From assembly GCF_943169845.1 (NCBI RefSeq), contig NZ_CALPBW010000011.1:1-64000 (forward strand): 64,000 nt of DNA, written 5' to 3'. The stretch's first letter is position 1, and every line of letters starts with the position of its first letter. Shown one piece after another: positions 51,276 through 58,281 of this stretch. This stretch comes from Peptoniphilus rachelemmaiella. GTDB taxonomy: Bacteria > Bacillota > Clostridia > Tissierellales > Peptoniphilaceae. The position numbers and the translations under genes were made by a program. The notes under the pieces were generated by a model. The model did no database searches. It saw only the letters and a list, made by a program, of their open reading frames with translations, and had not been told where the DNA came from.

Positions 51276-51553
51276 CGAAATCCTCCAAATGTGCTATAAT
51301 CATGGTGTGTTACTTCTTCTTGATCCCGTGACGGTTGCAGCCGTTGCGGGATTTTTTTATATGCTGCTTTAATCTTGTCGTAAGCCGGCCAAGAGACGAT
51401 GATCCCCGTTCGGGAATAAATCCCCCTGATCGTTGCATCCGGTACACCCGTCACTTCGGCAACTGCTTCGGTAGGCCCGTAGGCCTGCAAAAGCGCGATC
51501 ACTTTTGGCCGTACGTCGTCAAGTTGCACAGATGGTCTATATGGTCTATACAT
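51251..51553 (-). CDS. Phage helix-turn-helix-like protein, 100 aa
   Basis: VRPKVIALLQAYGPTEAVAE followed by VTGVPDATIRGIYSRTGI looks like a helix-turn-helix. AGGAGG precedes ATG 51553. A plus-strand terminator and promoter lie inside its 3' part. Confidence 0.55.
   Translation of the reverse strand: MYRPYRPSVQLDDVRPKVIALLQAYGPTEAVAEVTGVPDATIRGIYSRTGIIVSWPAYDKIKAAYKKIPQRLQPSRDQEEVTHHDYSTFGGFRWKQQKKN
51306..51358 (+). ncRNA. Candidate small antisense RNA within an early gene
   Basis: An extended -10 promoter (TGcTATAAT, 51292-51300) is followed by a stem ATCCCG..ACGG / CCGT..CGGGAT (51323-51352) and a seven-T tract. The RNA, about 50 nt, is antisense to the 3' part of the helix-turn-helix gene. 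The -35 is weak. Confidence 0.4.
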
Positions 51554-51564
51554 TCTCTCACCTC

Positions 51565-51780
51565 CTAAAACGGGTACTCACCGCGGGCTTTGCTATACGC
51601 CACAGCCCATTGAGACTTGGTGTCCAATTGAGTGACGCATGCGCCCTCGGCGATGGAGTCAAAAACCGGGTAAAGCAGCATCGTAATAAACACAATTAAG
51701 GCGACAATCGCCGCAGCCGCCCACCGGCGCCTCCGCACATACTTCGGCGCCATGGACATTCTCACAGCCCTATGTTTCAT
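51565..51780 (-). CDS. Single-pass membrane protein, 71 aa
   Basis: A basic N-terminus (RAVRMSMAPKYVRRRRW) leads into one transmembrane helix (about 22-42). The frame overlaps the xis-like gene stop, and GGAGG lies before ATG 51780. Function unknown. Confidence 0.5.
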   Translation of the reverse strand: MKHRAVRMSMAPKYVRRRRWAAAAIVALIVFITMLLYPVFDSIAEGACVTQLDTKSQWAVAYSKARGEYPF

Positions 51781-52004
51781 CTCGTGCCTCCCTTCTCAAG
51801 CCACTCGTCGAGCCACTCTTTTTTAAAAAGCCTTGCGCTTCCATTTAACGCAAACCTGATCTCGCCGATCCGCGCCAGCTGTTGGAGCGTGTCATACCCG
51901 ATGCACAGATACGCCGCCGCTTCCTTCGGCCGAAACACTTCTTTAGGTACTTTTACAAGATCAATAATTTGGTCCAACTTCTCATCGATCCTTAAATCTT
52001 CCAT
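51777..52004 (-). CDS. Excisionase/MerR-type helix-turn-helix protein
   Basis: 75 residues with VFRPKEAAAYLCIGYDTLQQ and SARLFKKEWLDEWLEKG, the excisionase-family (winged helix) pattern. It may be the excisionase or an early regulator. GGGAGG precedes it. Confidence 0.78.
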   Translation of the reverse strand: MEDLRIDEKLDQIIDLVKVPKEVFRPKEAAAYLCIGYDTLQQLARIGEIRFALNGSARLFKKEWLDEWLEKGGTR

Positions 52005-52022
52005 ATCACGCCTCCCAAAAAG

Positions 52023-52229
52023 CTACTTCGTCTTTCTTTCTTCCGCATCCACCACTTCCACATTGGCGAGACCTTCCGAAATAAACAGCTCCGCTAAATT
52101 CCCCATCGTCCAACCCGTGGTTTCACTTAACGCCCTAAGATCCTCAATCACATCCCGATCGATCCAAATCGCCGAAATACCACTGCGCCCACGTTCCTTA
52201 CGCTTCTTAATTTCAATCTTGCAATCCAT
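52023..52229 (-). CDS. Small regulator-like protein, 68 aa
   Basis: Basic N-terminus then DVIEDLRALSETTGWTMGNL and AELFISEGLANVEVV. Its C-terminal GW-LF-GLA motif matches the protein at 53822-54088, so they are paralogous. ATG 52229 follows GGGGG. Possible DNA-binding protein. Confidence 0.5.
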   Translation of the reverse strand: MDCKIEIKKRKERGRSGISAIWIDRDVIEDLRALSETTGWTMGNLAELFISEGLANVEVVDAEERKTK

Positions 52230-52241
52230 AAAAACCCCCAT

Positions 52242-52322
52242 TTCGAAACAACTACATATAGATTGAGTTGTAAGTTTTATTGATTATTCATACTACATAT
52301 AGTAGAATTAAATAAATTCGAT
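52242..52322. promoter_or_regulatory. Short spacer with repeated ACTACATATAG
   Basis: Two copies (52250-52260 and 52292-52302) are followed by TAGAATTAAAT, half of the prophage operator. It is a likely operator/promoter for the minus-strand genes. Confidence 0.4.
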
Positions 52323-52538
52323 TTACAAATTCATAAAAATTTTGCAAGCATCGTCAAAATCCAAGTGCAAAACATCGCAGATAGCCTTAACATCGCCGAG
52401 CCTTAAATTCTGCCCCTCATTTGAAATACGTCGATACAACGTGTCCTTGTTCATGCCGATAGCCTTTGCAAGACCCGTCATATTCATTCCGTTTTCGGCT
52501 ATCTTTCCCTTTAACTTCAAAACATTCAGCACATACAC
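52323..52538 (-). CDS. XRE/Cro-family regulator
   Basis: 71 residues: KIAENGMNMTGLAKAIGMNK and DTLYRRISNEGQNLRLGDVK form a classic XRE helix-turn-helix. Probably an early regulator, expressed from the same side as the other minus-strand early genes. Confidence 0.8.
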   Translation of the reverse strand: MYVLNVLKLKGKIAENGMNMTGLAKAIGMNKDTLYRRISNEGQNLRLGDVKAICDVLHLDFDDACKIFMNL

Positions 52539-52590
52539 ACCCCCCTAAGAACCAACCGGTTACATAACCATGTGGAAAGGACATAATGAA

Positions 52591-53268
52591 ATGCACAACA
52601 ACCTACCGCAATCAACCATTGGGCAACTTCAAATCGCGACCGAAACCCTCGAAAAAATGAAACCGATGCTACTGCAGTTAAACGCTAATGTTCAACAGTT
52701 TCAACCGCTAATCGATAACCTTCAATCGGCTCTGCAGCTTGCATCATTAGGGCAACAGCACAAAAAAACATTAATGGCGCTTCAAAGTTCACTAAATGTA
52801 CCGCTCAATTGCCTATTACCGGATCAATCATTCCTCGACCGGCTCAAAGCAGCACAAACCATTGCCGCCCAAGTAACCACACCGCCAATCGAGATACGCC
52901 GGAAGATAGAACTACCGCCGGTTTCCTATCCGGAAGGGGCTGTATATTCTTGGATAGAGCGTGAAACATACTCCTCGCCGAACCTGAACACTTCCGGAGA
53001 TGTTTTTCTATATAGAGATGTCTCTGAAGTTTTAGATTCATGCAACGAAGAAGCAACCACCTCGGCAGAACGCGAATTCATAAGCGATGTAAAATCCTGG
53101 ATCAAAGACCCCCAAAATTTAACGATCGTACTAATGACCGTGAACATTGCCGTAGACATAGCCATCCATTTCTTTTCAAGATACGATCTGGAACAAGCAA
53201 ACTTTTACCTCACTCTTGCTGTGGACATACTCGAGGTGTTAACGAATTTTATTAAACGCATCGACTAA
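52591..53268 (+). CDS. Unrecognised prophage accessory protein, 225 aa
   Basis: Starts at ATG 52591. The N-terminal helical region (EKMKPMLLQLNANVQQFQPL) has coiled-coil character, and a hydrophobic helix near residues 180-200 (LTIVLMTVNIAVDIAIHFF) may be membrane-associated. It runs plus-strand inside the minus early region. It overlaps the convergent gene by 30 bp. Accessory or lysogenic conversion role is guessed. Confidence 0.5.
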   Translation: MHNNLPQSTIGQLQIATETLEKMKPMLLQLNANVQQFQPLIDNLQSALQLASLGQQHKKTLMALQSSLNVPLNCLLPDQSFLDRLKAAQTIAAQVTTPPIEIRRKIELPPVSYPEGAVYSWIERETYSSPNLNTSGDVFLYRDVSEVLDSCNEEATTSAEREFISDVKSWIKDPQNLTIVLMTVNIAVDIAIHFFSRYDLEQANFYLTLAVDILEVLTNFIKRID

Positions 53269-53595
53269 CCACTTTAAACGCTTAGAAAGTGCAGCTTGCA
53301 ATGAATCGATTGATTCAGTCTTAGCATTAGAATCTGAAATGCTGTGAAAACTTGAATTCTCACTGTTACTAACTTCAGAGGATCTCGAACATAGATCTTC
53401 ATATTGTAGGTTCAAAAGAGCCACATACTCCGAAAAAATACAGCGATCAAAAGCCTCTTCCAGATCTGTAAGAGCGGACTTTGTACTTTCCGTTTGACTC
53501 GGGCACAATCGCTCCGTCAAGCTTTCCTTCGTATCCTGAAGAAGCCGAATGCGATCCCGGCATTGCCTTTTCAACTTTTCTACGTCTTTATCCAT
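53239..53595 (-). CDS. Hypothetical helical protein, 118 aa
   Basis: Starts at ATG 53595 after GAGG. Ser-rich centre (SRSSEVSNSENSSFHSISDS) between two helical segments. It is convergent with the 225-aa gene and overlaps it by 30 bp. No family recognised. Confidence 0.5.
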   Translation of the reverse strand: MDKDVEKLKRQCRDRIRLLQDTKESLTERLCPSQTESTKSALTDLEEAFDRCIFSEYVALLNLQYEDLCSRSSEVSNSENSSFHSISDSNAKTESIDSLQAALSKRLKWLVDAFNKIR

Positions 53596-53659
53596 AAAAA
53601 ACCTCCTCAAGCCGAATCAAGTCCCCTTGCTATTCGCCCTGCACCTCACATACAAAGTC

Positions 53660-53803
53660 CTAAATGCGATTCTGCAAGAATGTAAATAGCAAAAGCAAAA
53701 ACCAGATGATGTCACTTGGCGCTTTAATCACCGGCTCCCGCCTAGACTCCAGCTTCTCGATCCTCTTTTCCAGATCCCTTAGCTGTTCTAATTCTTCTTC
53801 CAC
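53660..53803 (-). CDS. Small coiled-coil/transmembrane protein, 47 aa
   Basis: GTG 53803 follows GGGAGG. EEELEQLRDLEKRIEKLESR then a hydrophobic end (DIIWFLLLLFTFLQ) give a coiled coil plus one membrane helix. Function unknown. Confidence 0.5.
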   Translation of the reverse strand: MEEELEQLRDLEKRIEKLESRREPVIKAPSDIIWFLLLLFTFLQNRI

Positions 53804-53821
53804 TTCACGCCTCCCAACCAT

Positions 53822-54088
53822 CTAATCCAACTCGTCCTTCACACTTTCCGTCCGTGCAAGACCCTTCTTAATAAAGAGCCCCTCCAGATCCTTCAGGGAC
53901 CAACCCGAAGCGGCACTCAAATCCTTATCGTTAGATTCGGGATAAATATCAAAATTCAAACCCAAACCCGTAAGCAGCAAATACAAATCATCTCGCGAAA
54001 GGCCCTTCTCCGAAATTAGGCGGAAGAGCCTTTTTTCTTTCTCCGGATCATCCGTAATCACCCGGAACCGGCGTAAATCATTTTCCAT
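53822..54088 (-). CDS. Prophage regulator-like protein, 88 aa
   Basis: Starts at ATG 54088 (GAGG before). The C-terminal ASGWSLKDLEGLFIKKGLAR aligns with the paralogue at 52023-52229. An operator copy lies at 54121, so it is under repressor control. Function not known. Confidence 0.5.
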   Translation of the reverse strand: MENDLRRFRVITDDPEKEKRLFRLISEKGLSRDDLYLLLTGLGLNFDIYPESNDKDLSAASGWSLKDLEGLFIKKGLARTESVKDELD

Positions 54089-54120
54089 AGGCACCTCTTT
54101 TCCCTTATATGAATTGATAT

Positions 54121-54133
54121 AGAATTAAATTCT
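54121..54133. promoter_or_regulatory. Extra repressor operator O4
   Basis: AGAATTAAATTCT, identical to O1, at the 3' end of the Cro-like gene and upstream of the 88-aa gene. Confidence 0.65.
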
Positions 54134-54329
54134 ACTTTTCGGGCAAAAAATTAATGTTGTCAATACTGATGTGATACGCATCCGATATGGCTTTCTGATT
54201 AATCACGTTCACCATCCAAGGACTTTTTTCCCACTTGATTAGCGTGTCCTTGCCGATACCAATGCGTTCAGCGGCTTCGAGTATCGTTAGCCCAGCATTG
54301 ACCCGTGCAGCCTTCAAAGAGATTTGCAA
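54132..54329 (-). CDS. Cro-like repressor (XRE family)
   Basis: 65 residues with RVNAGLTILEAAERIGIGKD and TLIKWEKSPWMVNVINQKAI, an XRE helix-turn-helix. It is the first gene rightwards-to-left from the switch and divergent from the CI gene, the Cro position. Confidence 0.85.
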   Translation of the reverse strand: MQISLKAARVNAGLTILEAAERIGIGKDTLIKWEKSPWMVNVINQKAISDAYHISIDNINFLPEK

Positions 54330-54362
54330 AATAATACCCCTCCTTTCCTTGAAGTTAAATCC

Positions 54363-54460
54363 AGTGTAATAGAATTAAATTCTATTGTCAATAGGTTTTT
54401 AGAATTTAATTCTGTTTTTTTAGAGTTTTAGTTGCTATTTTCAGAATAATATTCTATACT
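54363..54460. promoter_or_regulatory. Lysis/lysogeny switch: divergent promoters with three operators
   Basis: Operators O1 (54371-54383), O2 (54401-54413) and O3 (54443-54455) are 13-bp palindromes with the consensus AGAATWWAATTCT. The minus promoter (TTGACA 54391-54386, 17 bp, TACACT 54368-54363) contains O1, and the plus promoter (TTGCTA 54432-54437, 17 bp, TATACT 54455-54460) contains O3 between its boxes. Confidence 0.85.
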
Positions 54461-54495
54461 TAAGTAAAGAAAACACTATGTATGGGAGCGATTCT

Positions 54496-55122
54496 ATGGA
54501 TACGATAAAAGACATTTTCAGCGAAAATCTTGGCCATTATATGGCGTTGCATGATCTTAATAATAAAGAATTAAGTGAGATATTAGGCGTAAGTGAAAGC
54601 ACCGTTGGAAAATGGCTGCTTAAAAAAGCCATGCCCAGAATGGGGATCATCGAGAAACTTTCACGATACTTCGGCATCCAAAAGTCTGATCTCCTCGAAC
54701 AAAAAGAACCCGAGCTTACATTTGTGGACCTATCGAAATCAATCAAAATTCCCGTCGTCGGGAAGATCCCGGCAGGCGTTCCCATAGAAGCCATCGAGGA
54801 TATCATCGAGACCATCGACATCCCCGAAGACTGGACCAAAGGCGACAAAGAATACATCGGCCTGAGAGTCTCCGGCGACAGCATGTACCCCGTCCTCCTC
54901 GATGGCGACACCGTCGTCATCCAAGTCCAGCCCAGCGCCGAGACAGGCGACATCTGCGCCTGTTACGTCAACGGCTACGATGCCACCCTAAAACGCATAT
55001 CCCTTACACCAAACTCAATCACCTTAAAACCCGAAAACCCCAACTACCCGCCAAAGACCTACACCCATCCGGGCGAAGTCACCATTGCCGGGAAAGTCGT
55101 CGAGGTAAGACGTAAGCTATAA
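54496..55122 (+). CDS. cI: CI-type LexA-like phage repressor
   Basis: 208 residues from ATG 54496 (GGGAGCG before it). An N-terminal XRE domain (ALHDLNNKELSEILGVSEST) and a C-terminal S24 peptidase with GLRVSGDSMYPVLLDGD (Ser) and ATLKRISL (Lys). RecA-stimulated self-cleavage would induce the prophage. It transcribes divergently from the Cro-like gene. Confidence 0.92.
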   Translation: MDTIKDIFSENLGHYMALHDLNNKELSEILGVSESTVGKWLLKKAMPRMGIIEKLSRYFGIQKSDLLEQKEPELTFVDLSKSIKIPVVGKIPAGVPIEAIEDIIETIDIPEDWTKGDKEYIGLRVSGDSMYPVLLDGDTVVIQVQPSAETGDICACYVNGYDATLKRISLTPNSITLKPENPNYPPKTYTHPGEVTIAGKVVEVRRKL

Positions 55123-55167
55123 CTGCCGGGCTTCGGCCCGGCCCTGTATCCTAGAAAGGGGAAAATC

Positions 55168-55773
55168 ATGTCAGCACGTACCAAAAAATGGAGTAAGAAA
55201 AAGAAAATCATCGTCGGCGTTATCGTGTTTTTTATCTTGGTGAGTCTGATTACACCGAGCAAAAAGAAGGACACTACGGCGGATAACGCAAACGCAACGA
55301 AAACGGAAGAAACGAAAAAACCAGAAAAGAAGAAAAAGGACAAAAATCTAAGTAAGGAAGAAGCCATCGAAGCTATCGCAGAAGCCGAGTCGCCACAAGA
55401 AAAATTTGACATCGCCGGCAAATTCGCCTTTGGAAAGAATTACACGTCCACTGAATTTTTTGGCGAAGGCGGCATCGATCGCGTCAACGTCGAATTTAAA
55501 TTGGCCCCAAACCTAACAACAAATCTGGCAAAAGAAGGTTTTTTGATCGACTGCGGTGAGTTTATCGAGTTGACAAAAGACATCCAATACAATCAGCTTT
55601 TTATGGGCGCTAAAGCTACTTTTACGGATCAATATGGCAACGAATCCGAGAATTACGCTATGAAACTATTGATCCCGAAGAGCGAGATCGATAAAATCAA
55701 CTTTGAAAACTTTAACTCTCAGAACCTGGCAAACATCGGCGAGGTGTGGGAACATCCTGCAATGCTCAAATAA
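55168..55773 (+). CDS. Membrane-anchored moron protein, 201 aa
   Basis: An N-terminal transmembrane helix (about 14-30, IIVGVIVFFILVSLI), a Lys/Glu-rich linker (31-65) and a soluble extracytoplasmic domain (about 70-201) of unknown family. GAAAGGGG precedes the ATG. It lies right after CI and is flanked by a duplication of the CI 3' end, marking it as an inserted moron. A superinfection-exclusion role is possible. Confidence 0.6.
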   Translation: MSARTKKWSKKKKIIVGVIVFFILVSLITPSKKKDTTADNANATKTEETKKPEKKKKDKNLSKEEAIEAIAEAESPQEKFDIAGKFAFGKNYTSTEFFGEGGIDRVNVEFKLAPNLTTNLAKEGFLIDCGEFIELTKDIQYNQLFMGAKATFTDQYGNESENYAMKLLIPKSEIDKINFENFNSQNLANIGEVWEHPAMLK

Positions 55774-55900
55774 ACAAGCACATAAAAAAAGCCACTTACC
55801 GGCTGGACCACGGTAAAGGGGCGAGACGCCGTCACCATTGTCGGCAAAGTCGTCGAGGTAAGACGTAAGCTATAACTGCCGGGCTCCGGCCCGGCCCTGT
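55774..55900 (+). repeat. Duplicated 3' end of a CI-type gene with terminator hairpin
   Basis: About 55 bp at 55842-55896 match 55102-55156 closely (VVEVRRKL codons and a GCCGGGC..GCCCGGC hairpin). Just before, 55786-55828 resembles the terminator at 58173-58208. It is a recombination scar. Confidence 0.8.
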
Positions 55901-55972
55901 GTCATAAAAAATAGAAGGCGAAATAAGGTTTTAGGCAAGAGGTAATTTAATCAATTCATAGGAGGAGAAGAA

Positions 55973-56530
55973 ATGAAAACCGCAGAAGAAATGTTAGAAT
56001 TCATGAAACTTCATAAGCTGGGATTCGGGGGATTCAGCGCCAACGAAAAAAGACACTTCAAAGTCTTGGAAAAACAGTTGAAGCCCAATGAAGACATTGA
56101 CGTTTGCTTTATGGGCCTGCACAATTATAAAAGCGGGAGCAACCATAACGGCTACTGGGCATACGGTATAACAAAGGACAAGATTATTATGACTCAGAAG
56201 CGAGTCATCGGGGAACACGTCCTGGTCGTAAGCTTGCGCAACATCAACGATGTTTTCATGAAGACCGGCATTACATCGGGGATCTTAACCATTGACACCC
56301 GAGACGAGGTCTTCAATATATCAACCGACAAAAACTCCATTCGTAATATCCACGAGATGGTCACAAATAAATTATTTGAATACACTGAAAACCTACACAA
56401 AAACGTCGTAGATGGTGCCAATCCGACGAACAGCGCAGTCGATGAACTGATTAAGTGGAAAAACCTACTTGACCAGGGAATCATTACTGAAGAAGAATTC
56501 GAAAGAAAAAAATTCGAAATCCTAAAGTAG
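55973..56530 (+). CDS. bPH/SHOCT-domain protein
   Basis: 185 residues. A YokE-like PH domain (GYWAYGITKDKIIMTQKRVI) spans about 45-125, and a C-terminal SHOCT motif (DELIKWKNLLDQGIITEEEF then ERKKFEIL) ends the protein. Found in phage lysogenic-conversion regions. Function unknown. AGGAGG precedes it. Confidence 0.75.
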   Translation: MKTAEEMLEFMKLHKLGFGGFSANEKRHFKVLEKQLKPNEDIDVCFMGLHNYKSGSNHNGYWAYGITKDKIIMTQKRVIGEHVLVVSLRNINDVFMKTGITSGILTIDTRDEVFNISTDKNSIRNIHEMVTNKLFEYTENLHKNVVDGANPTNSAVDELIKWKNLLDQGIITEEEFERKKFEILK

Positions 56531-56668
56531 TACATTACACTTATAAAAAAGCCCCTACCCTGCTGCAACAGGATAAGGGAACGACATAATCATAAGACCA
56601 CCCCACCCCATTCCAATTTATTTCTAATTTGTTGGAATAAATATTTTGTAACTCGAAAGGAACTAGGC
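56531..56668 (+). terminator. Spacer with terminator
   Basis: A hairpin with AAAAAAGCCCCTACC..GGATAAGGG (56548-56580) ends the SHOCT gene. The remainder is AT-rich. Confidence 0.55.
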
Positions 56669-57049
56669 ATGGAAAAAAATTACAGAGTCATCGAAATTCT
56701 GAATAAGAAAGAACTTCTTATAAATTATGGGGGAAATGATGGTGCAAAGAAGGGACGGCATATCCGAATATCAGACATAGGAGAACCGGTTACAGATCCG
56801 GAAACTAACGAAAAATTGGGAACCCTTGATGTTATTAAAGGCACCCTTGAAATACACGCAGTATATCCTGAATTCTCCATTTGTCGAGACATTACGCGAT
56901 ATGAACGTGAACTGTTACCGGGTCTTGGACTGAAAACCAAAACTGAGACGGTCTTTCACCCATTAAACGTAGAAGAAAAAGACATTACTAACCGATGGCC
57001 TAAACCCATCCCCCCAATAAAGGTGGGTGATAATATTGAGTTGTTATAA
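56669..57049 (+). CDS. Hypothetical moron protein, 126 aa
   Basis: A beta-rich soluble protein (ISDIGEPVTDPETNEKLGTL then DVIKGTLEIHAVYPEFSICR) resembling small proteins found beside phage resistance genes. AAGGAAC precedes ATG. No domain assigned. Confidence 0.55.
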   Translation: MEKNYRVIEILNKKELLINYGGNDGAKKGRHIRISDIGEPVTDPETNEKLGTLDVIKGTLEIHAVYPEFSICRDITRYERELLPGLGLKTKTETVFHPLNVEEKDITNRWPKPIPPIKVGDNIELL

Positions 57050-57056
57050 ATCGTGC

Positions 57057-57085
57057 TTGAAAATGTCCTTTGCCCATGGTATTAT
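57057..57085 (+). promoter_or_regulatory. Promoter of the abi leader
   Basis: TTGAAA (57057-57062), a 17-bp spacer and TATTAT (57080-57085). Confidence 0.7.
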
Positions 57086-57091
57086 GATGGC

Positions 57092-57153
57092 ATACCGGAC
57101 CGATACCATCGGTCATCTACGAGGCTCTGTGGCATTTTGCCCAGGGCCTTTTG
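57092..57153 (+). ncRNA. Two-hairpin leader RNA with terminator before abi
   Basis: Hairpin 1 is ACCGAT-acc-ATCGGT (57099-57113). Hairpin 2 pairs GGCTCTG (57123-57129) with CAGGGCC (57142-57148), extended by GGC/GCC, and is followed by TTTTG, a terminator. A transcript of about 60 nt would end before the abi gene, with readthrough expressing it. Confidence 0.6.
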
Positions 57154-57169
57154 TTATTGGAGTTGAAGG

Positions 57170-58171
57170 ATGACTGCATACGATAAACCCTATTTAAGTT
57201 TTGATGAACAGGTGCTTCACCTTCATAGTGAGTATGGGTTGATTATTCAGGACAAATCACTCGGCGCAACAATTCTTCAAAGCATTTCTTATTATGATTT
57301 AATCAATGGATACAAGGAATGCTTCATGATAAATAATGCATTCGAGGCTGGAACCTCGCTTGATGAACTCTATCAGTTTTATAAACTAGACAGAGATATT
57401 CAAAAACAATTGTTAAGCACCAGTGCAAAAGTTGAAACAAGGTTTAAGAACATACTGGCTCATATAATGGCGAAAAATTTCGGCGTTGATGTCAGTGATT
57501 ACTTAAACCCGATATATTATAAGAAAAATAAAAATGCAAACAAAATCTTGTCCGACCTCATAGCGCTATCAACCGACACCCATGTTCTAAATCCTACAAG
57601 ACACTACCAGAGAACGAAAAATCATATTCCTCCGTGGATTTTGATGAAAAATGCCACATTTAATAACTCCATCGATCTATTCAAAGAAATGAATAGTCAA
57701 TATGCGGCAGAGGTTTGTGAAGAACTGGTACCTAGAGCCCTCAAGAGTAACTATAAAAAGGAATTTGCGAACAATGCACTTATCATCGTTCGTAAATTTA
57801 GAAATAAGATAGCACATAATTTAAAGTTTATTACATTTCGAACATCACACGTTAAACAGAATAAAGTTGTTGGAGAACAAATTATAGTTAAAAATCTTTC
57901 TCATGTTTATAAAGGAACACTTATAGAAGGTAATGATTTTAAAGAAAAACGTGGTCGGAACGATCCATATGCAATGATTCTATGTTTAATATCATTGCTC
58001 AGAGAACCTTTCCTTGTCGCAGACTTTATTGAATCTATCATTTTAGAAATTAATAGAATTAAAAGTTTACCCAATGGAGAAGATGCTTTTAATCGTTATT
58101 GTTCTATTTCCGGGATACCGTTCAACATTGACCGCAGACTTACTCGTCTTTATCGTGAAATTATCAAATAA
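57170..58171 (+). CDS. Abi_2-family abortive infection protein (AbiD/F-like)
   Basis: 333 residues. PYLSFDEQVLHLHSEYGLII and YYDLINGYKECFM open an Abi_2 protein, followed by the HEPN-type RNase motif RKFRNKIAHN (R-X4-6-H). Such proteins cleave RNA and stop phage growth. AT-rich compared with the prophage, so probably acquired as cargo. The ATG has GGAG..AAGG before it. Confidence 0.88.
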   Translation: MTAYDKPYLSFDEQVLHLHSEYGLIIQDKSLGATILQSISYYDLINGYKECFMINNAFEAGTSLDELYQFYKLDRDIQKQLLSTSAKVETRFKNILAHIMAKNFGVDVSDYLNPIYYKKNKNANKILSDLIALSTDTHVLNPTRHYQRTKNHIPPWILMKNATFNNSIDLFKEMNSQYAAEVCEELVPRALKSNYKKEFANNALIIVRKFRNKIAHNLKFITFRTSHVKQNKVVGEQIIVKNLSHVYKGTLIEGNDFKEKRGRNDPYAMILCLISLLREPFLVADFIESIILEINRIKSLPNGEDAFNRYCSISGIPFNIDRRLTRLYREIIK

Positions 58172-58172
58172 A

Positions 58173-58208
58173 AAAGCCCCTCACCGTCTGGACACGGTAA
58201 AGGGGCGA
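58173..58208 (+). terminator. Terminator after abi
   Basis: A stem GCCCC..ACCG / CGGT..GGGGC with an A-rich 5' side and no good T-run. It resembles the hairpin at 55786-55828. Confidence 0.5.
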
Positions 58209-58213
58209 GGATT

Positions 58214-58274
58214 GGAGGCGTGATATAACCCACAATCGCAACCACATTATATCACAGCCTCCGGGAAAGGAGGC
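58214..58274 (+). promoter_or_regulatory. Candidate RNA switch over the integrase RBS
   Basis: Segment 1 GGAGGC (58214-58219), with GTGATATAA, pairs with TTATATCAC and segment 2 GCCTCC (58257-58262). Segment 2 can alternatively pair with segment 3 GGAGGC (58269-58274), the RBS of the integrase. Pairings 1-2 and 2-3 are mutually exclusive. Confidence 0.55.
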
Positions 58275-58281
58275 ATTTTTT

